A stretch of 33,271 nucleotides of DNA, taken from positions 141,114 to 174,384 of the forward strand of contig JAQTPW010000001.1 of assembly GCA_028712565.1 (NCBI GenBank), given 5' to 3'. Position numbers and translations under genes: made by a program. The stretch's first letter is position 1. Each line of letters starts with the position of its first letter. The notes below the pieces were generated by a model that saw only the letters and a program-made list of their open reading frames with translations, was not told where the DNA came from and ran no database searches. Positions 15,757 through 22,135 of this stretch are shown here, one piece after another. Source of the stretch: Minisyncoccota bacterium (GTDB taxonomy: Bacteria; Patescibacteriota; Minisyncoccia; Minisyncoccales; JAQTPW01).

Positions 15757-15793
15757 TGCGAAGCGTCCCGGTCTCTCGATACCGAGAACTAGG
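15757..15793. repeat. Structured 3' element, short variant
   Basis: It lies right after the stop of the GIY-YIG gene on the minus strand. It contains CGGT...ACCG (15769-15784) with the overlapping hairpin CTCG/CGAG, and resembles the CGGTCT parts of copies A and B. Confidence 0.4.
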
Positions 15794-16057
15794 CTAATTA
15801 TTTCCGAAATACTCTTTCAGCATCGTTATTAACGTAGTTCTTCCCCGATTAGTTTTTAAATATAGCTCTCTTCTTTTGGCGTCTCTTTCATTTTTATAAG
15901 CTTCATAGTGTATAAGCTCCAATGGCCTGTATGGTTTAGTTGATTTTGAAAATCCGTGATTATGTTCTTGTATTCTCTGACGAAGATTTTCAGAATATCC
16001 AATGTAAATAAAATTTTTGGCCTTATTCCGGAGAATATAAACGTAGAAAAACTTCAT
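15794..16057 (-). CDS. GIY-YIG domain protein (UPF0213/YhbQ-like)
   Basis: At 87 residues this is the length of stand-alone GIY-YIG proteins. The motif appears as FYVYILRNKAKNFIYIGYSENLRQRIQEH (2-30): Y-V-Y for GIY, Y-I-G for YIG, and the catalytic arginine in LRQRIQEHN. YEAYKNERDAKRRELYLKT with its glutamate completes the domain. These proteins are structure-related to UvrC-type and homing nucleases, but the job of the small solitary ones is unclear. They are widespread in CPR and other bacteria. The start is the ATG at 16057, where the domain begins. An ATG two codons upstream is equally possible. It lies downstream of tRNA-Gln on the same strand. Confidence 0.9.
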   Translation of the reverse strand: MKFFYVYILRNKAKNFIYIGYSENLRQRIQEHNHGFSKSTKPYRPLELIHYEAYKNERDAKRRELYLKTNRGRTTLITMLKEYFGNN

Positions 16058-16072
16058 ATTCATCTTCTATGG

Positions 16073-16143
16073 GGCGGGTACAAGTCTGCACCCGCCACAG
16101 TCCCCATACGCGCTGTCTCCTTGCGGAGCCAGGCGCCGTATGG
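16073..16143 (-). other. Hairpin-rich trailer of tRNA-Gln
   Basis: Between the tRNA and the GIY-YIG gene there is a perfect GGCGGGT/ACCCGCC stem (16073-16096). There is also a nested hairpin CCATACG/CGTATGG (16104-16143) with an inner CTCC-GCAA-GGAG, and an alternative pairing AGCCAGGC/GCCTGGCT that uses the tRNA CCA end. Confidence 0.5.
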
Positions 16144-16147
16144 TGCC

Positions 16148-16222
16148 TGGCTGCGGGGGAAGGATTCGAACCTTCAATATACAGCTCCAAAGGCTGTTGT
16201 CCTACCATTAGACGACCCCGCA
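16148..16222 (-). tRNA. tRNA-Gln (anticodon TTG)
   Basis: Minus strand, 75 nt including an encoded CCA. The acceptor is TGCGGGG/CCCCGCA with the U1-A72 pair typical of tRNA-Gln and discriminator G. The anticodon stem ACAGC/GCTGT holds loop CTTTGGA, reading anticodon UUG. The T-arm is GAAGG TTCGAAT CCTTC. Confidence 0.93.
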
Positions 16223-16234
16223 TTGAATGGCTTT

Positions 16235-16293
16235 ACTGGTAGCCGGAACTGGTAGCTGGTAACTAGTAACTGGTAGCTGGTAAGTGATAAGTG
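16235..16293. repeat. Heptamer repeat array, left flank of the four-helix-bundle gene
   Basis: About eight degenerate 7-nt units of the type ACTGGTA / GCTGGTA / ACTAGTA, ending next to the stop of the gene at 16295. The units are complementary to those of the array at 16667-16716. Confidence 0.75.
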
Positions 16294-16294
16294 G

Positions 16295-16645
16295 TTATTT
16301 TAATGTATTTATTAATTTATATAATTGTTTGCCACAAATTGTATATTCCTTCTGAAATTCCTGAAAATATTTTTCCGAGATTAAATTTGTATCTCTTAAA
16401 AATTCTAAATTAAATAACATTTCTTCATTAGATCCCAAGGCATCGTTTAAAAAATTTATCTTATCTTTACTGGATTTGTTTCTGCTATAACCCTCCGCAA
16501 TATTAGACGGGATAGACCGCGATGCTCTTCTTATTTGATCCCCTAAATCATACTGTAATTCTTTTGGAAGTTCAAGGGAAAGCTTGTAAATTTTCAATGC
16601 CAAATCGTAAGATCGTCTATATACATCTAGGTCTTTATAAGTCAT
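16295..16645 (-). CDS. Four-helix-bundle protein (23S rRNA IVS-encoded protein family)
   Basis: At 116 residues this matches the IVS/S23 four-helix-bundle family (TIGR02436-like). The markers are the opening YKDLDVYRRSYDLALKIYKL, then DQIRRASRSIPSNIAEGYSR (about 36-55, the family signature), FLNDALGSNEEM and a final LYKLINTLK helix. Family members occur both inside rRNA intervening sequences and as free-standing genes. The function is unknown. Here the gene is free-standing between tRNA-Gln and dnaX, and is bracketed by heptamer arrays that are inverted relative to one another. The cassette would therefore transcribe into an RNA with complementary ends, as IVS elements do. That resemblance is inference. 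Confidence 0.92.
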   Translation of the reverse strand: MTYKDLDVYRRSYDLALKIYKLSLELPKELQYDLGDQIRRASRSIPSNIAEGYSRNKSSKDKINFLNDALGSNEEMLFNLEFLRDTNLISEKYFQEFQKEYTICGKQLYKLINTLK

Positions 16646-16666
16646 ATATAAAAATTAAATAACTAT

Positions 16667-16716
16667 TTACCAGCAACCAGTTACCAGCAACCAGCAACTA
16701 GCTACCAGCAACTAGT
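16667..16716. repeat. Heptamer repeat array, right flank, overlapping the dnaX 3' end
   Basis: Seven 7-nt units (TTACCAG, CAACCAG, CAACTAG, CTACCAG) are the reverse complement type of the array at 16235-16293. The array supplies the stop and the last five residues (LVAGS) of DnaX at 16698. Confidence 0.8.
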
Positions 16717-17813
16717 CCAACTGCTTCAATTATCGCAAGTTCTATTGGCAATTGTGGAATTGACGAATACTTCATTTTGTTTTCCGCTTCCAGAAAAAGA
16801 TTTATAATTTTTCTGATTTCTTCTTCTTGAAAAACGCCTGCTTGGCTTTCTAATTTCTGCAATTCTTCTTTAGTCAAACCCGTTACAATGGGATTTTCAG
16901 CTCCAACTATTTTATAAATCATTATCTGCCTCAAATAATTAACCAAAGCTTTCGAAAACTCTTGCAAATCAGCTCCCTTATCGGATATTTCGGTTAAAAA
17001 ATTAATTGCCTCTGCAGTTTTCTTTTGGGAGATAAAGTCCGTAATTTTGCTTACTAGATCTATTTCGATAAGCCCTAAAAGCCCCTTCACATCTTCTGCT
17101 TTTATTTCTTTTTCAGAAGAAGCCTTAAAGCTCAAAATCTGGTCTAATAAGCTTTCGGCATCTCTTATGGAACCTGTGGCGTTAATGGCAATTAATTCCA
17201 AAGCCGGTTTTTCAATTTTTGCTTTTTCTTTTTTGCATACTTCCTCTAATCTCTCGACGATTTCCGGTACTGTCAATTTTCTGAAATCAAATCTCTGGCA
17301 TCTAGAAATAATAGTCGAAATCATTTTATGAATTTCTGTTGTAGCAAGGATAAAAATCGCGTGGGCTGGCGGCTCTTCCAAAGTTTTTAATAAGGCATTT
17401 GAAGCTTCTTTTGTAAGCTGATGGCTTTCATCTACTATAAATATCTTGTATTTTGATTTTGTCGGAGAAAATTTTATTCCCTCTATTAATTCCCGCATTT
17501 CGTCTATTCCTCTGTGGGAAGCGGCATCAATTTCAATTAAATCAATAGACCTGCCCTCCATAATTTCCAGACAAGACGGGCATTTATTGCAGGGCTCAAA
17601 TTCGTTGCTTTTTCTATTCTCGCAATTTGCCGCCTTTGCCAAAAGCCGGGCTAAAGTAGTTTTTCCGGTTCCTCTGGGTCCTGAAAATAAATAAGCATGG
17701 GATACCATTCCTGAAGAAATTTCATTCGTCAATGTCCTGACAATATGCTCCTGCCCGATAAATTCAGAAAAATTCTGCGGCCTGTATTTTCTATATAAAA
17801 CCAAGTTATTCAT
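16698..17813 (-). CDS. dnaX: DNA polymerase III subunit gamma/tau (short form)
   Basis: The 371-residue clamp-loader ATPase begins MNNLVLYRKYRPQNFSEFIGQ, the classic DnaX start. For that reason I chose the ATG at 17813 over one eight codons upstream. Walker A is GPRGTGKT (45-52). A zinc module follows with cysteines 64, 75, 78 and 81. Walker B is IFIVDESHQL (~124-133), and the SRC arginine-finger motif is in IISRCQRF. The protein ends soon after domain III, so it is gamma-like. There is no tau tail for DnaB or alpha binding. The last residues LVAGS and the stop are encoded by the heptamer repeat array, suggesting repeat invasion of the 3' end. It loads the sliding clamp together with delta and delta', which are not in this window. 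Confidence 0.95.
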   Translation of the reverse strand: MNNLVLYRKYRPQNFSEFIGQEHIVRTLTNEISSGMVSHAYLFSGPRGTGKTTLARLLAKAANCENRKSNEFEPCNKCPSCLEIMEGRSIDLIEIDAASHRGIDEMRELIEGIKFSPTKSKYKIFIVDESHQLTKEASNALLKTLEEPPAHAIFILATTEIHKMISTIISRCQRFDFRKLTVPEIVERLEEVCKKEKAKIEKPALELIAINATGSIRDAESLLDQILSFKASSEKEIKAEDVKGLLGLIEIDLVSKITDFISQKKTAEAINFLTEISDKGADLQEFSKALVNYLRQIMIYKIVGAENPIVTGLTKEELQKLESQAGVFQEEEIRKIINLFLEAENKMKYSSIPQLPIELAIIEAVGLVAGS

Positions 17814-17825
17814 AAAAAAACCGAT

Positions 17826-17860
17826 GCTAATATACAAATTAATACTAATTATACTAATTT
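17826..17860. repeat. Short repeats left of the GxxExxY gene
   Basis: AT-rich units containing CTAAT and ATACTAAT (17826-17857). They are complementary to the ATTAGTAT units at 18250-18280 on the other side of the gene. Confidence 0.5.
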
Positions 17861-18265
17861 TTATATAAACCTATTTTTGGCACTTGTATCTATTTTTATA
17901 ATCCTAATCGGTTTTAAATATCGATTTCTAAAATTTATTAATAATGCAAGTTTTATATTTGAGACTTGTAGATAACGCTGGCTCTGATAATAATCAGTTT
18001 TTAAAATGAAAGGGGTTGCTTTTAATTCTAATACTATTTTATCATCAATTAAAAAATCTACAGTATTACCACTTTCTTCTATTATAAATTCTCTTTTATA
18101 TGGAATTTTTATTTCTTTTAATTTCTTTTCTAATAGATCTCCGTATTGCCTTTCACGACAATAACGTCCTAGTTTATTATGCACGTCAAAACAGATGCCT
18201 GTAAGCAGATAAGATAACTCTGGATAAACAAGCTTGTTGTTTTTATTCGTATCATTAGTATGCAT
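17861..18265 (-). CDS. GxxExxY family protein (PD-(D/E)XK nuclease-like)
   Basis: A 134-residue protein of the GxxExxY family. The markers are [20 protein letters not shown], then [15 protein letters not shown], where the signature Gly-x-x-Glu-x-x-Tyr is drifted to GRYCRERQY. Next come [27 protein letters not shown] (the PD-(D/E)XK-like core with D and ExK) and LKLALLINF-type [10 protein letters not shown]. The nuclease-like residues are kept, but activity has not been shown for the family as far as I know. Members are found in rRNA intervening sequences and scattered near other genes. Its first codons (ATG CAT ACT AAT) are written in the flanking repeat, so the true start may lie at the LVYPELSY region. 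Confidence 0.88.
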   Translation of the reverse strand: MHTNDTNKNNKLVYPELSYLLTGICFDVHNKLGRYCRERQYGDLLEKKLKEIKIPYKREFIIEESGNTVDFLIDDKIVLELKATPFILKTDYYQSQRYLQVSNIKLALLINFRNRYLKPIRIIKIDTSAKNRFI

Positions 18266-18280
18266 TAGTATATTGGTATC
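18250..18280. repeat. Short repeats right of the GxxExxY gene
   Basis: ATTAGTATGCATTAGTATA followed by TTGGTATC. These are complementary to ATACTAAT units at 17826-17860 and overlap the start codon region of the gene. Confidence 0.5.
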
Positions 18281-18287
18281 GCGTTAT

Positions 18288-18890
18288 CTATTTTTTGAAT
18301 ACAATGAATTTATAACCTAAAAAGTTAAAGGCAGAAGCTACTGCAATGCCAATGATTTTTGCTATATTCCCTTGATTAACTCCCGTCATTTCAGTTGCAG
18401 ATAGGGCCTTGAAAGCGACGAAAGCTACGCCCGTCTGGATTATGCCTATTGCCATTGTTACTAAAAAGAACTTTAGAAATTCCATTCCTAATTGGGTTTT
18501 TTCTTTTTTCTCAAACGCCCAATATTTATCGGCAATGTATTTTACGACAGTGGCGATAACAAAAGAAATTGCTGAAAACAAAGAATATTTAAAACCGCTG
18601 TCTTTTGATATGCCGAATTTCTCCATTAAAAAATTCAAAATAGTAAGATCAAATATGGCAAAGACTGCGCCGATTAAAAGGAATCTTGCCAACTGATAGA
18701 CAAACAAGTATCTTTTGCCGATAATTGAAGCAATCCAGACGGCAAAAAGTGACAAAGCCGGGAAAATAACCAGTAAAAGCCAATAAGAAAAAGGCAAAAC
18801 GAAATTCGATGAATTCTTGATAAGCCAGATTGATAACCCTGCTAATCCGACTCCCGCGATTGAAGCTAAAATAATATCTAAACGTTTCAC
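18288..18890 (-). CDS. GtrA-like family membrane protein
   Basis: About 200 residues with six hydrophobic segments. Two N-terminal ones (IILASIAGVGLAGLSIWLI and SYWLLLVIFPALSLFAVWI) precede the four-span GtrA domain: FLLIGAVFAIFDLTILNFL, SAISFVIATVVKYIADKYWAFEK, FFLVTMAIGIIQTGVAFV and KIIGIAVASAFNFLGYKFIVF. The conserved F.Y....YWAF and NF...K..VF elements are the GtrA signature. GtrA proteins are thought to help move polyprenyl-linked sugars across the membrane for cell-wall or O-antigen glycosylation. The two extra N-terminal spans are not typical of minimal GtrA. The start is uncertain: no ATG precedes the domain, and GTG at 18890 or TTG at 18905 are the candidates. Confidence 0.85.
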   Translation of the reverse strand: MKRLDIILASIAGVGLAGLSIWLIKNSSNFVLPFSYWLLLVIFPALSLFAVWIASIIGKRYLFVYQLARFLLIGAVFAIFDLTILNFLMEKFGISKDSGFKYSLFSAISFVIATVVKYIADKYWAFEKKEKTQLGMEFLKFFLVTMAIGIIQTGVAFVAFKALSATEMTGVNQGNIAKIIGIAVASAFNFLGYKFIVFKK

Positions 18891-19118
18891 CCCCACACCA
18901 AACAAGCTTATGCCTTAAGGCTTCTCTCGATTCTATTTTTGAGCTGCCTTAGAGCTTTCGCCCGTAGTTTTAAATTATGTTCTTTAAAATTTCCGATTTT
19001 CTAATTTTACCCCGTTAGAAATTTAAAATCAAGAGGCGTATTTTTTAGTATAACAATGTTTTTTGTTAGGAATTTCTAGCGGGGCCAGTCACAATTTTCC
19101 AAAAAATCAAACGGATGG

Positions 19119-19124
19119 TATAAT
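19119..19124 (+). promoter_or_regulatory. Extended -10 promoter of cysS
   Basis: TGGTATAAT gives an extended -10 with TATAAT at 19119-19124. The ATG of cysS is only six bases downstream, so the transcript should start at or within a base or two of the start codon. No good -35 is seen. The 225-bp gap before it holds nothing else I can support. Confidence 0.65.
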
Positions 19125-19130
19125 TAAAAA

Positions 19131-20528
19131 ATGCAAAAGGTATCGAATACTTTGACTCAAAAAAAGGAGGTATTGAAACCCTTCGATAATGCTCAGGGCA
19201 AAAAGCTGCGGCTTTTTGTCTGCGGGCCTACGGTGTACGATTTCTCTCATTTAGGCCATGCAAGAACCTATATTGCTTTTGATATGATTGTAAAATACCT
19301 AAAAACAAAGGGGTACGATGTTTTTTATCTCCAAAACATTACTGATATTGATGATAAAATAATAAATCGCGCAAAAGAAAAGGGAGTTTTGCCAAAAAAA
19401 TTAGCCCTTGAATTTGAAAAAGAATACCTAAAAGATATGAGGGGCTTGAAGATAACCAGCATAACAAAATATGCCAGAGCCACGGACCATATTAAAGAAA
19501 TCATCAGCCAAGTGGACCGCCTTTTAAAAAAAGGGTTTGCCTATCGAATAGAAGACGGAATTTATTACGATATTTCAAAATTTAAGAATTACGGAAAATT
19601 GTCCCGAAGAACAGCGCTTCAAGCCGAAGATTCGGTATCCAGAATTGACGATAGCGTAGGAAAAAGAAACCGAGGAGATTTTTGCTTGTGGAAGTTTAGT
19701 AAAACCGGAGAGCCAAGCTGGCCTAGTGTTTGGGGAAGCGGCCGCCCCGGCTGGCACATCGAAGACACGGCAATAACTGAAAAATATTTTGGCCCCCAAT
19801 ATGACATTCATGGCGGAGCTCGCGACTTAATATTCCCCCATCATGAAGCCGAAATCGCCCAGATGGAAGCCATTTCCGGAAAAAAACCTTTGGTCAGATA
19901 TTGGCTGCATACTGGATTTTTGACAATTAATGGCCAGAAAATGTCAAAGTCCCTTGGAAACTTCATTACTATAAGAGATTTTTTGAAAAATAACTCTTTC
20001 CGGTTGTTGCGGCTTTTTGTCCTGAAAAATCATTACCGCTCCCCTATTGATTATACTGAAAATGAAATAAATGCGGTAAAAAGCCAGTTGGAAAGGATTG
20101 ATGAATTAATAGATAAATTACAAATCACAAATTACAAATTACAAGCAAATTCTAAATTCCAAATTGCAAAATATGAAAAGGAATTCTATTCCGCCATGGA
20201 CGACGATTTTAACACGCCAAAAGCCCTATCCATTATTTTTGAACTTATAAATAAAACAAACTCCTTAATTTCGCAAAATAAACTAACAAAGCAAGGTGCT
20301 AAAGATATTTTAGAATTTCTCAAAAAAATTGACGGCTTTTTTGGATTTATTTTTGAGGGGAGAACAAAAGAAAAGATTCCGGAAGTAGTTCTAAAATTAT
20401 CAAAAGAAAGGGAAAAATACCGAAAGGAAGACCTCTGGAAAAAGGCGGACGAAGCAAGAGAAAAAATAAAAAAATTTGGCTATTTAATCGAAGATACAAA
20501 AGCCGGCAGTAAAATAAAAAAGATCTAA
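19131..20528 (+). CDS. cysS: Cysteinyl-tRNA synthetase
   Basis: The 465-residue class Ia synthetase charges tRNA-Cys. The family start NTLTQKKE is followed by LRLFVCGPTVYDFSHLGHARTY, with the HIGH motif as HLGH at 40-43 and KMSKS at 270-274. The zinc site of the E. coli enzyme is Cys28, Cys209, His234 and Glu238. The matching residues here, at a constant offset of three, are Cys31, Asp212, His237 and Glu241, so one cysteine is replaced by aspartate (GWHIEDTA). Two repeat-derived inserts are in frame: PFDNAQG near residue 20 and the heptamer-coded stretch at about 330-347. The gene appears nearly leaderless. No Shine-Dalgarno site is present before the ATG. An internal GGAGG precedes a TTG codon, but that would cut the conserved N-terminus. 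Confidence 0.96.
   Translation: MQKVSNTLTQKKEVLKPFDNAQGKKLRLFVCGPTVYDFSHLGHARTYIAFDMIVKYLKTKGYDVFYLQNITDIDDKIINRAKEKGVLPKKLALEFEKEYLKDMRGLKITSITKYARATDHIKEIISQVDRLLKKGFAYRIEDGIYYDISKFKNYGKLSRRTALQAEDSVSRIDDSVGKRNRGDFCLWKFSKTGEPSWPSVWGSGRPGWHIEDTAITEKYFGPQYDIHGGARDLIFPHHEAEIAQMEAISGKKPLVRYWLHTGFLTINGQKMSKSLGNFITIRDFLKNNSFRLLRLFVLKNHYRSPIDYTENEINAVKSQLERIDELIDKLQITNYKLQANSKFQIAKYEKEFYSAMDDDFNTPKALSIIFELINKTNSLISQNKLTKQGAKDILEFLKKIDGFFGFIFEGRTKEKIPEVVLKLSKEREKYRKEDLWKKADEAREKIKKFGYLIEDTKAGSKIKKI
19179..19198. repeat. Imperfect palindromic repeat inside cysS
   Basis: A 20-nt element beginning CCCTTCGATAATG and ending CTCAGGG encodes KPFDNAQGK in frame. Near-identical CCCTTCGACAA...CTCAGGG elements are, to my knowledge, dispersed in CPR genomes. 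Confidence 0.6.
20119..20173. repeat. Heptamer repeat inside cysS
   Basis: Eight degenerate 7-nt units (TACAAAT, CACAAAT, TACAAGC, AAATTCC and similar). They are translated in frame as LQITNYKLQANSKFQIAKYE (about residues 330-347), in the linker before the anticodon-binding helices. Confidence 0.75.
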
Positions 20529-20530
20529 AA

Positions 20531-20549
20531 CTAAATCAAGAAGATTTAG
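20531..20549 (+). terminator. Weak terminator between cysS and the GT4 gene
   Basis: CTAAATC/GATTTAG stem (7 bp, loop AAGAA) followed by ATTTTCTTTTC, just after the cysS stop and overlapping the 3' end of the convergent GT4 gene. Confidence 0.45.
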
Positions 20550-21684
20550 ATTTTCTTTTCTGGCACAATTTATAAAACGCCAAAACTTCATCCGCAATTC
20601 TTGGCCAAGAATATTTCCTGGCTTCTTTTTTACCCCACTCCCCCATCTCTTTTCTTAGTTTTTTATTTTTTATCAAAATTTCTAATTTTTTTGCCAAGGT
20701 CCTGTAATCTTTTGGCTTTGCCAAAAAATTTTTTCCTTTGCCTTTTCCGAGAACTATTTCATATCCGCTGTTTGCAAAAGCAACTACCGGCTTTCCAACT
20801 GCCATTGCCTCTATTAAAACGATCCCGAAGCTCTCGCCATAAATTGCCGGACTGCAGTAAATGTCCGCTGTCGCATAATAAGAAGCGGCTGGGATTTTTC
20901 TATTTTCTCCCTCAAAAACAACATTTTTTAATTTATTGTCTCTAACAAATTTTTCACAATCGTCTTTTAAGGGTCCTTCGCCCACAACAATCAGCCGCAA
21001 ATTGGAATTCGCCCAACCGTTTCCAACTTTTTTTTCTAAAATTTTATATGCTTTCAAAAGATAAATCAGCCCCTTTCTCTCTTCGATCCTTCCCAAAAAC
21101 AAGATATTGATTTTCCCATCCAGATACTTTTTTATTTTGGGAACCCGTGGATTGAATTTATCAAGATCTATTCCGTTTGGAATCACAATTTTTGGGCCTT
21201 TGTAATTTTTAAAAACTTTCAGGTTCAATGGATTTACGCCAATTATTCCATCTATTTCATCTATAACCTCTTTTCTGAAAACATCTAATATAAACGGGAA
21301 AGTTTTAAAAATTTTAACCTTTTCAATATTGGCATGAAAAGTTAAAATATTAAGGGATTTTGACCTCTCTAAAATTTGGAATCCCAAAGGAAAGCTGAAA
21401 TTGTGGAAATGAAGCACGTCAAACTTCTCTCTTTTCAGCATCTCGGTAATGGAAAAAGGATTGAAACCTATGTCAAAATCCGCCTGAGTACCGGCAATTT
21501 TTAAGGGCAGGGATGTCCCCAATAAAATCACGTCTTTGCCGTAATTTTCAGGTATTTTACGCCTTGGAACGATTATTTTTGACTTTATCCCCCGTTTTTT
21601 AAACTCGGTTTGCAAACCCAAAATATGCGCCTTTACGCCTCCCGGGTTGAAAAAAGAGTGAAAAGAAACTAAGCCAATTTTCAT
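20536..21684 (-). CDS. GT4 family glycosyltransferase
   Basis: 382 residues with the GT-B two-domain fold. The N-terminal domain opens KIGLVSFHSFFNPGGVKAHI, with VLHFHNFSFPLG near residue 110. The donor-binding half contains INILFLGRIEERKGLIYLLKA, GEGPLKDDCEKF, and ADIYCSPAIYGESFGIVLIEAMAVGKPVVAF. The last of these holds the E-x7-E motif that binds the nucleotide sugar in GT4 enzymes. I chose the ATG at 21684 because the fold begins there. A start six codons upstream is possible. The gene is alone on this strand, between convergent cysS and divergent dnaB, with no sugar-pathway partner. The product could be a glycolipid or capsule-like glycan, but this is not resolvable from sequence. Confidence 0.9.
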   Translation of the reverse strand: MKIGLVSFHSFFNPGGVKAHILGLQTEFKKRGIKSKIIVPRRKIPENYGKDVILLGTSLPLKIAGTQADFDIGFNPFSITEMLKREKFDVLHFHNFSFPLGFQILERSKSLNILTFHANIEKVKIFKTFPFILDVFRKEVIDEIDGIIGVNPLNLKVFKNYKGPKIVIPNGIDLDKFNPRVPKIKKYLDGKINILFLGRIEERKGLIYLLKAYKILEKKVGNGWANSNLRLIVVGEGPLKDDCEKFVRDNKLKNVVFEGENRKIPAASYYATADIYCSPAIYGESFGIVLIEAMAVGKPVVAFANSGYEIVLGKGKGKNFLAKPKDYRTLAKKLEILIKNKKLRKEMGEWGKKEARKYSWPRIADEVLAFYKLCQKRKSKSS

Positions 21685-21755
21685 ATAAGTTGATTTTACC
21701 AAAAAAATTTTGGCTTGCCAATAATTTTCCGTTGTGATAGTTTAATATTAGAATT

Positions 21756-22109
21756 ATGCCGCAAGAAATTTTAGAAAAACTGCCTCCGCAAAGCATAGAT
21801 GCCGAACAGTCCCTATTGGGATGTTTAATGATAGATAAAAACGCAATACTGAAAGTTGCGGATTTTTTGCAGCCAGCTGATTTTTATAAAGGCATCCATC
21901 AGGAAATTTACAAGGTCTGCCGAGGTTTATTTGAGAAAGGAGAGCCAATAGATCTTTTATCTGTTTCCAACCGCCTTGGAGATAGTGGAGTTTTGGAAAC
22001 AATTGGCGGCAACACTTATTTAACTGATTTAATAAATACTGTTCCAACTGCCAGCCATGTTTTAACTTATGCAAGAATTATTCAAAGAAAAAGAATTTTA
22101 GGGACTTAA
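21756..22109 (+). CDS. dnaB: Replicative DNA helicase DnaB, N-terminal part (frameshifted)
   Basis: The frame encodes the DnaB N-terminal domain: KLPPQSIDAEQSLLGCLMIDKNAI, LDLLSVSNRLGDSG-type IDLLSVSNRL, and TYLTDLINTVPTASHVLTYARIIQRKRIL. It stops at 22107-22109 (TAA). The natural continuation, RDLISASQEINQMGY, begins in the next frame at 22100. The domain binds primase and forms the hexamer collar. A single added base near 22096-22103 (for example after TTTTA) would fuse this to the downstream ORF and restore a standard DnaB of about 450 residues. No canonical slippery heptamer is visible. Because DnaB is essential, a sequence or assembly error is the simplest explanation. Confidence 0.85.
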   Translation: MPQEILEKLPPQSIDAEQSLLGCLMIDKNAILKVADFLQPADFYKGIHQEIYKVCRGLFEKGEPIDLLSVSNRLGDSGVLETIGGNTYLTDLINTVPTASHVLTYARIIQRKRILGT

Positions 22110-22135
22110 TTTCTGCTTCCCAGGAAATAAACCAA

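Noticed and set aside
15956-16255. Open frames crossing the tRNA-Gln region on both strands
   Set aside because: They overlap a clear tRNA and its hairpin-rich trailer, and encode no recognisable domain.
16235-16716. CRISPR array
   Set aside because: The units are 7 nt, degenerate and contiguous with no spacers, and no cas genes are present.
20437-21945. Plus-strand frames such as 20601-20945 inside the GT4 gene
   Set aside because: They are antisense to a complete GT4 glycosyltransferase with all expected motifs.
22085-22100. Programmed -1 frameshift site in dnaB
   Set aside because: The codons AGA AAA AGA ATT TTA do not form a canonical X-XXY-YYZ heptamer, and the A run is only five long. 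Kept as an open question in the findings but not annotated as recoding.
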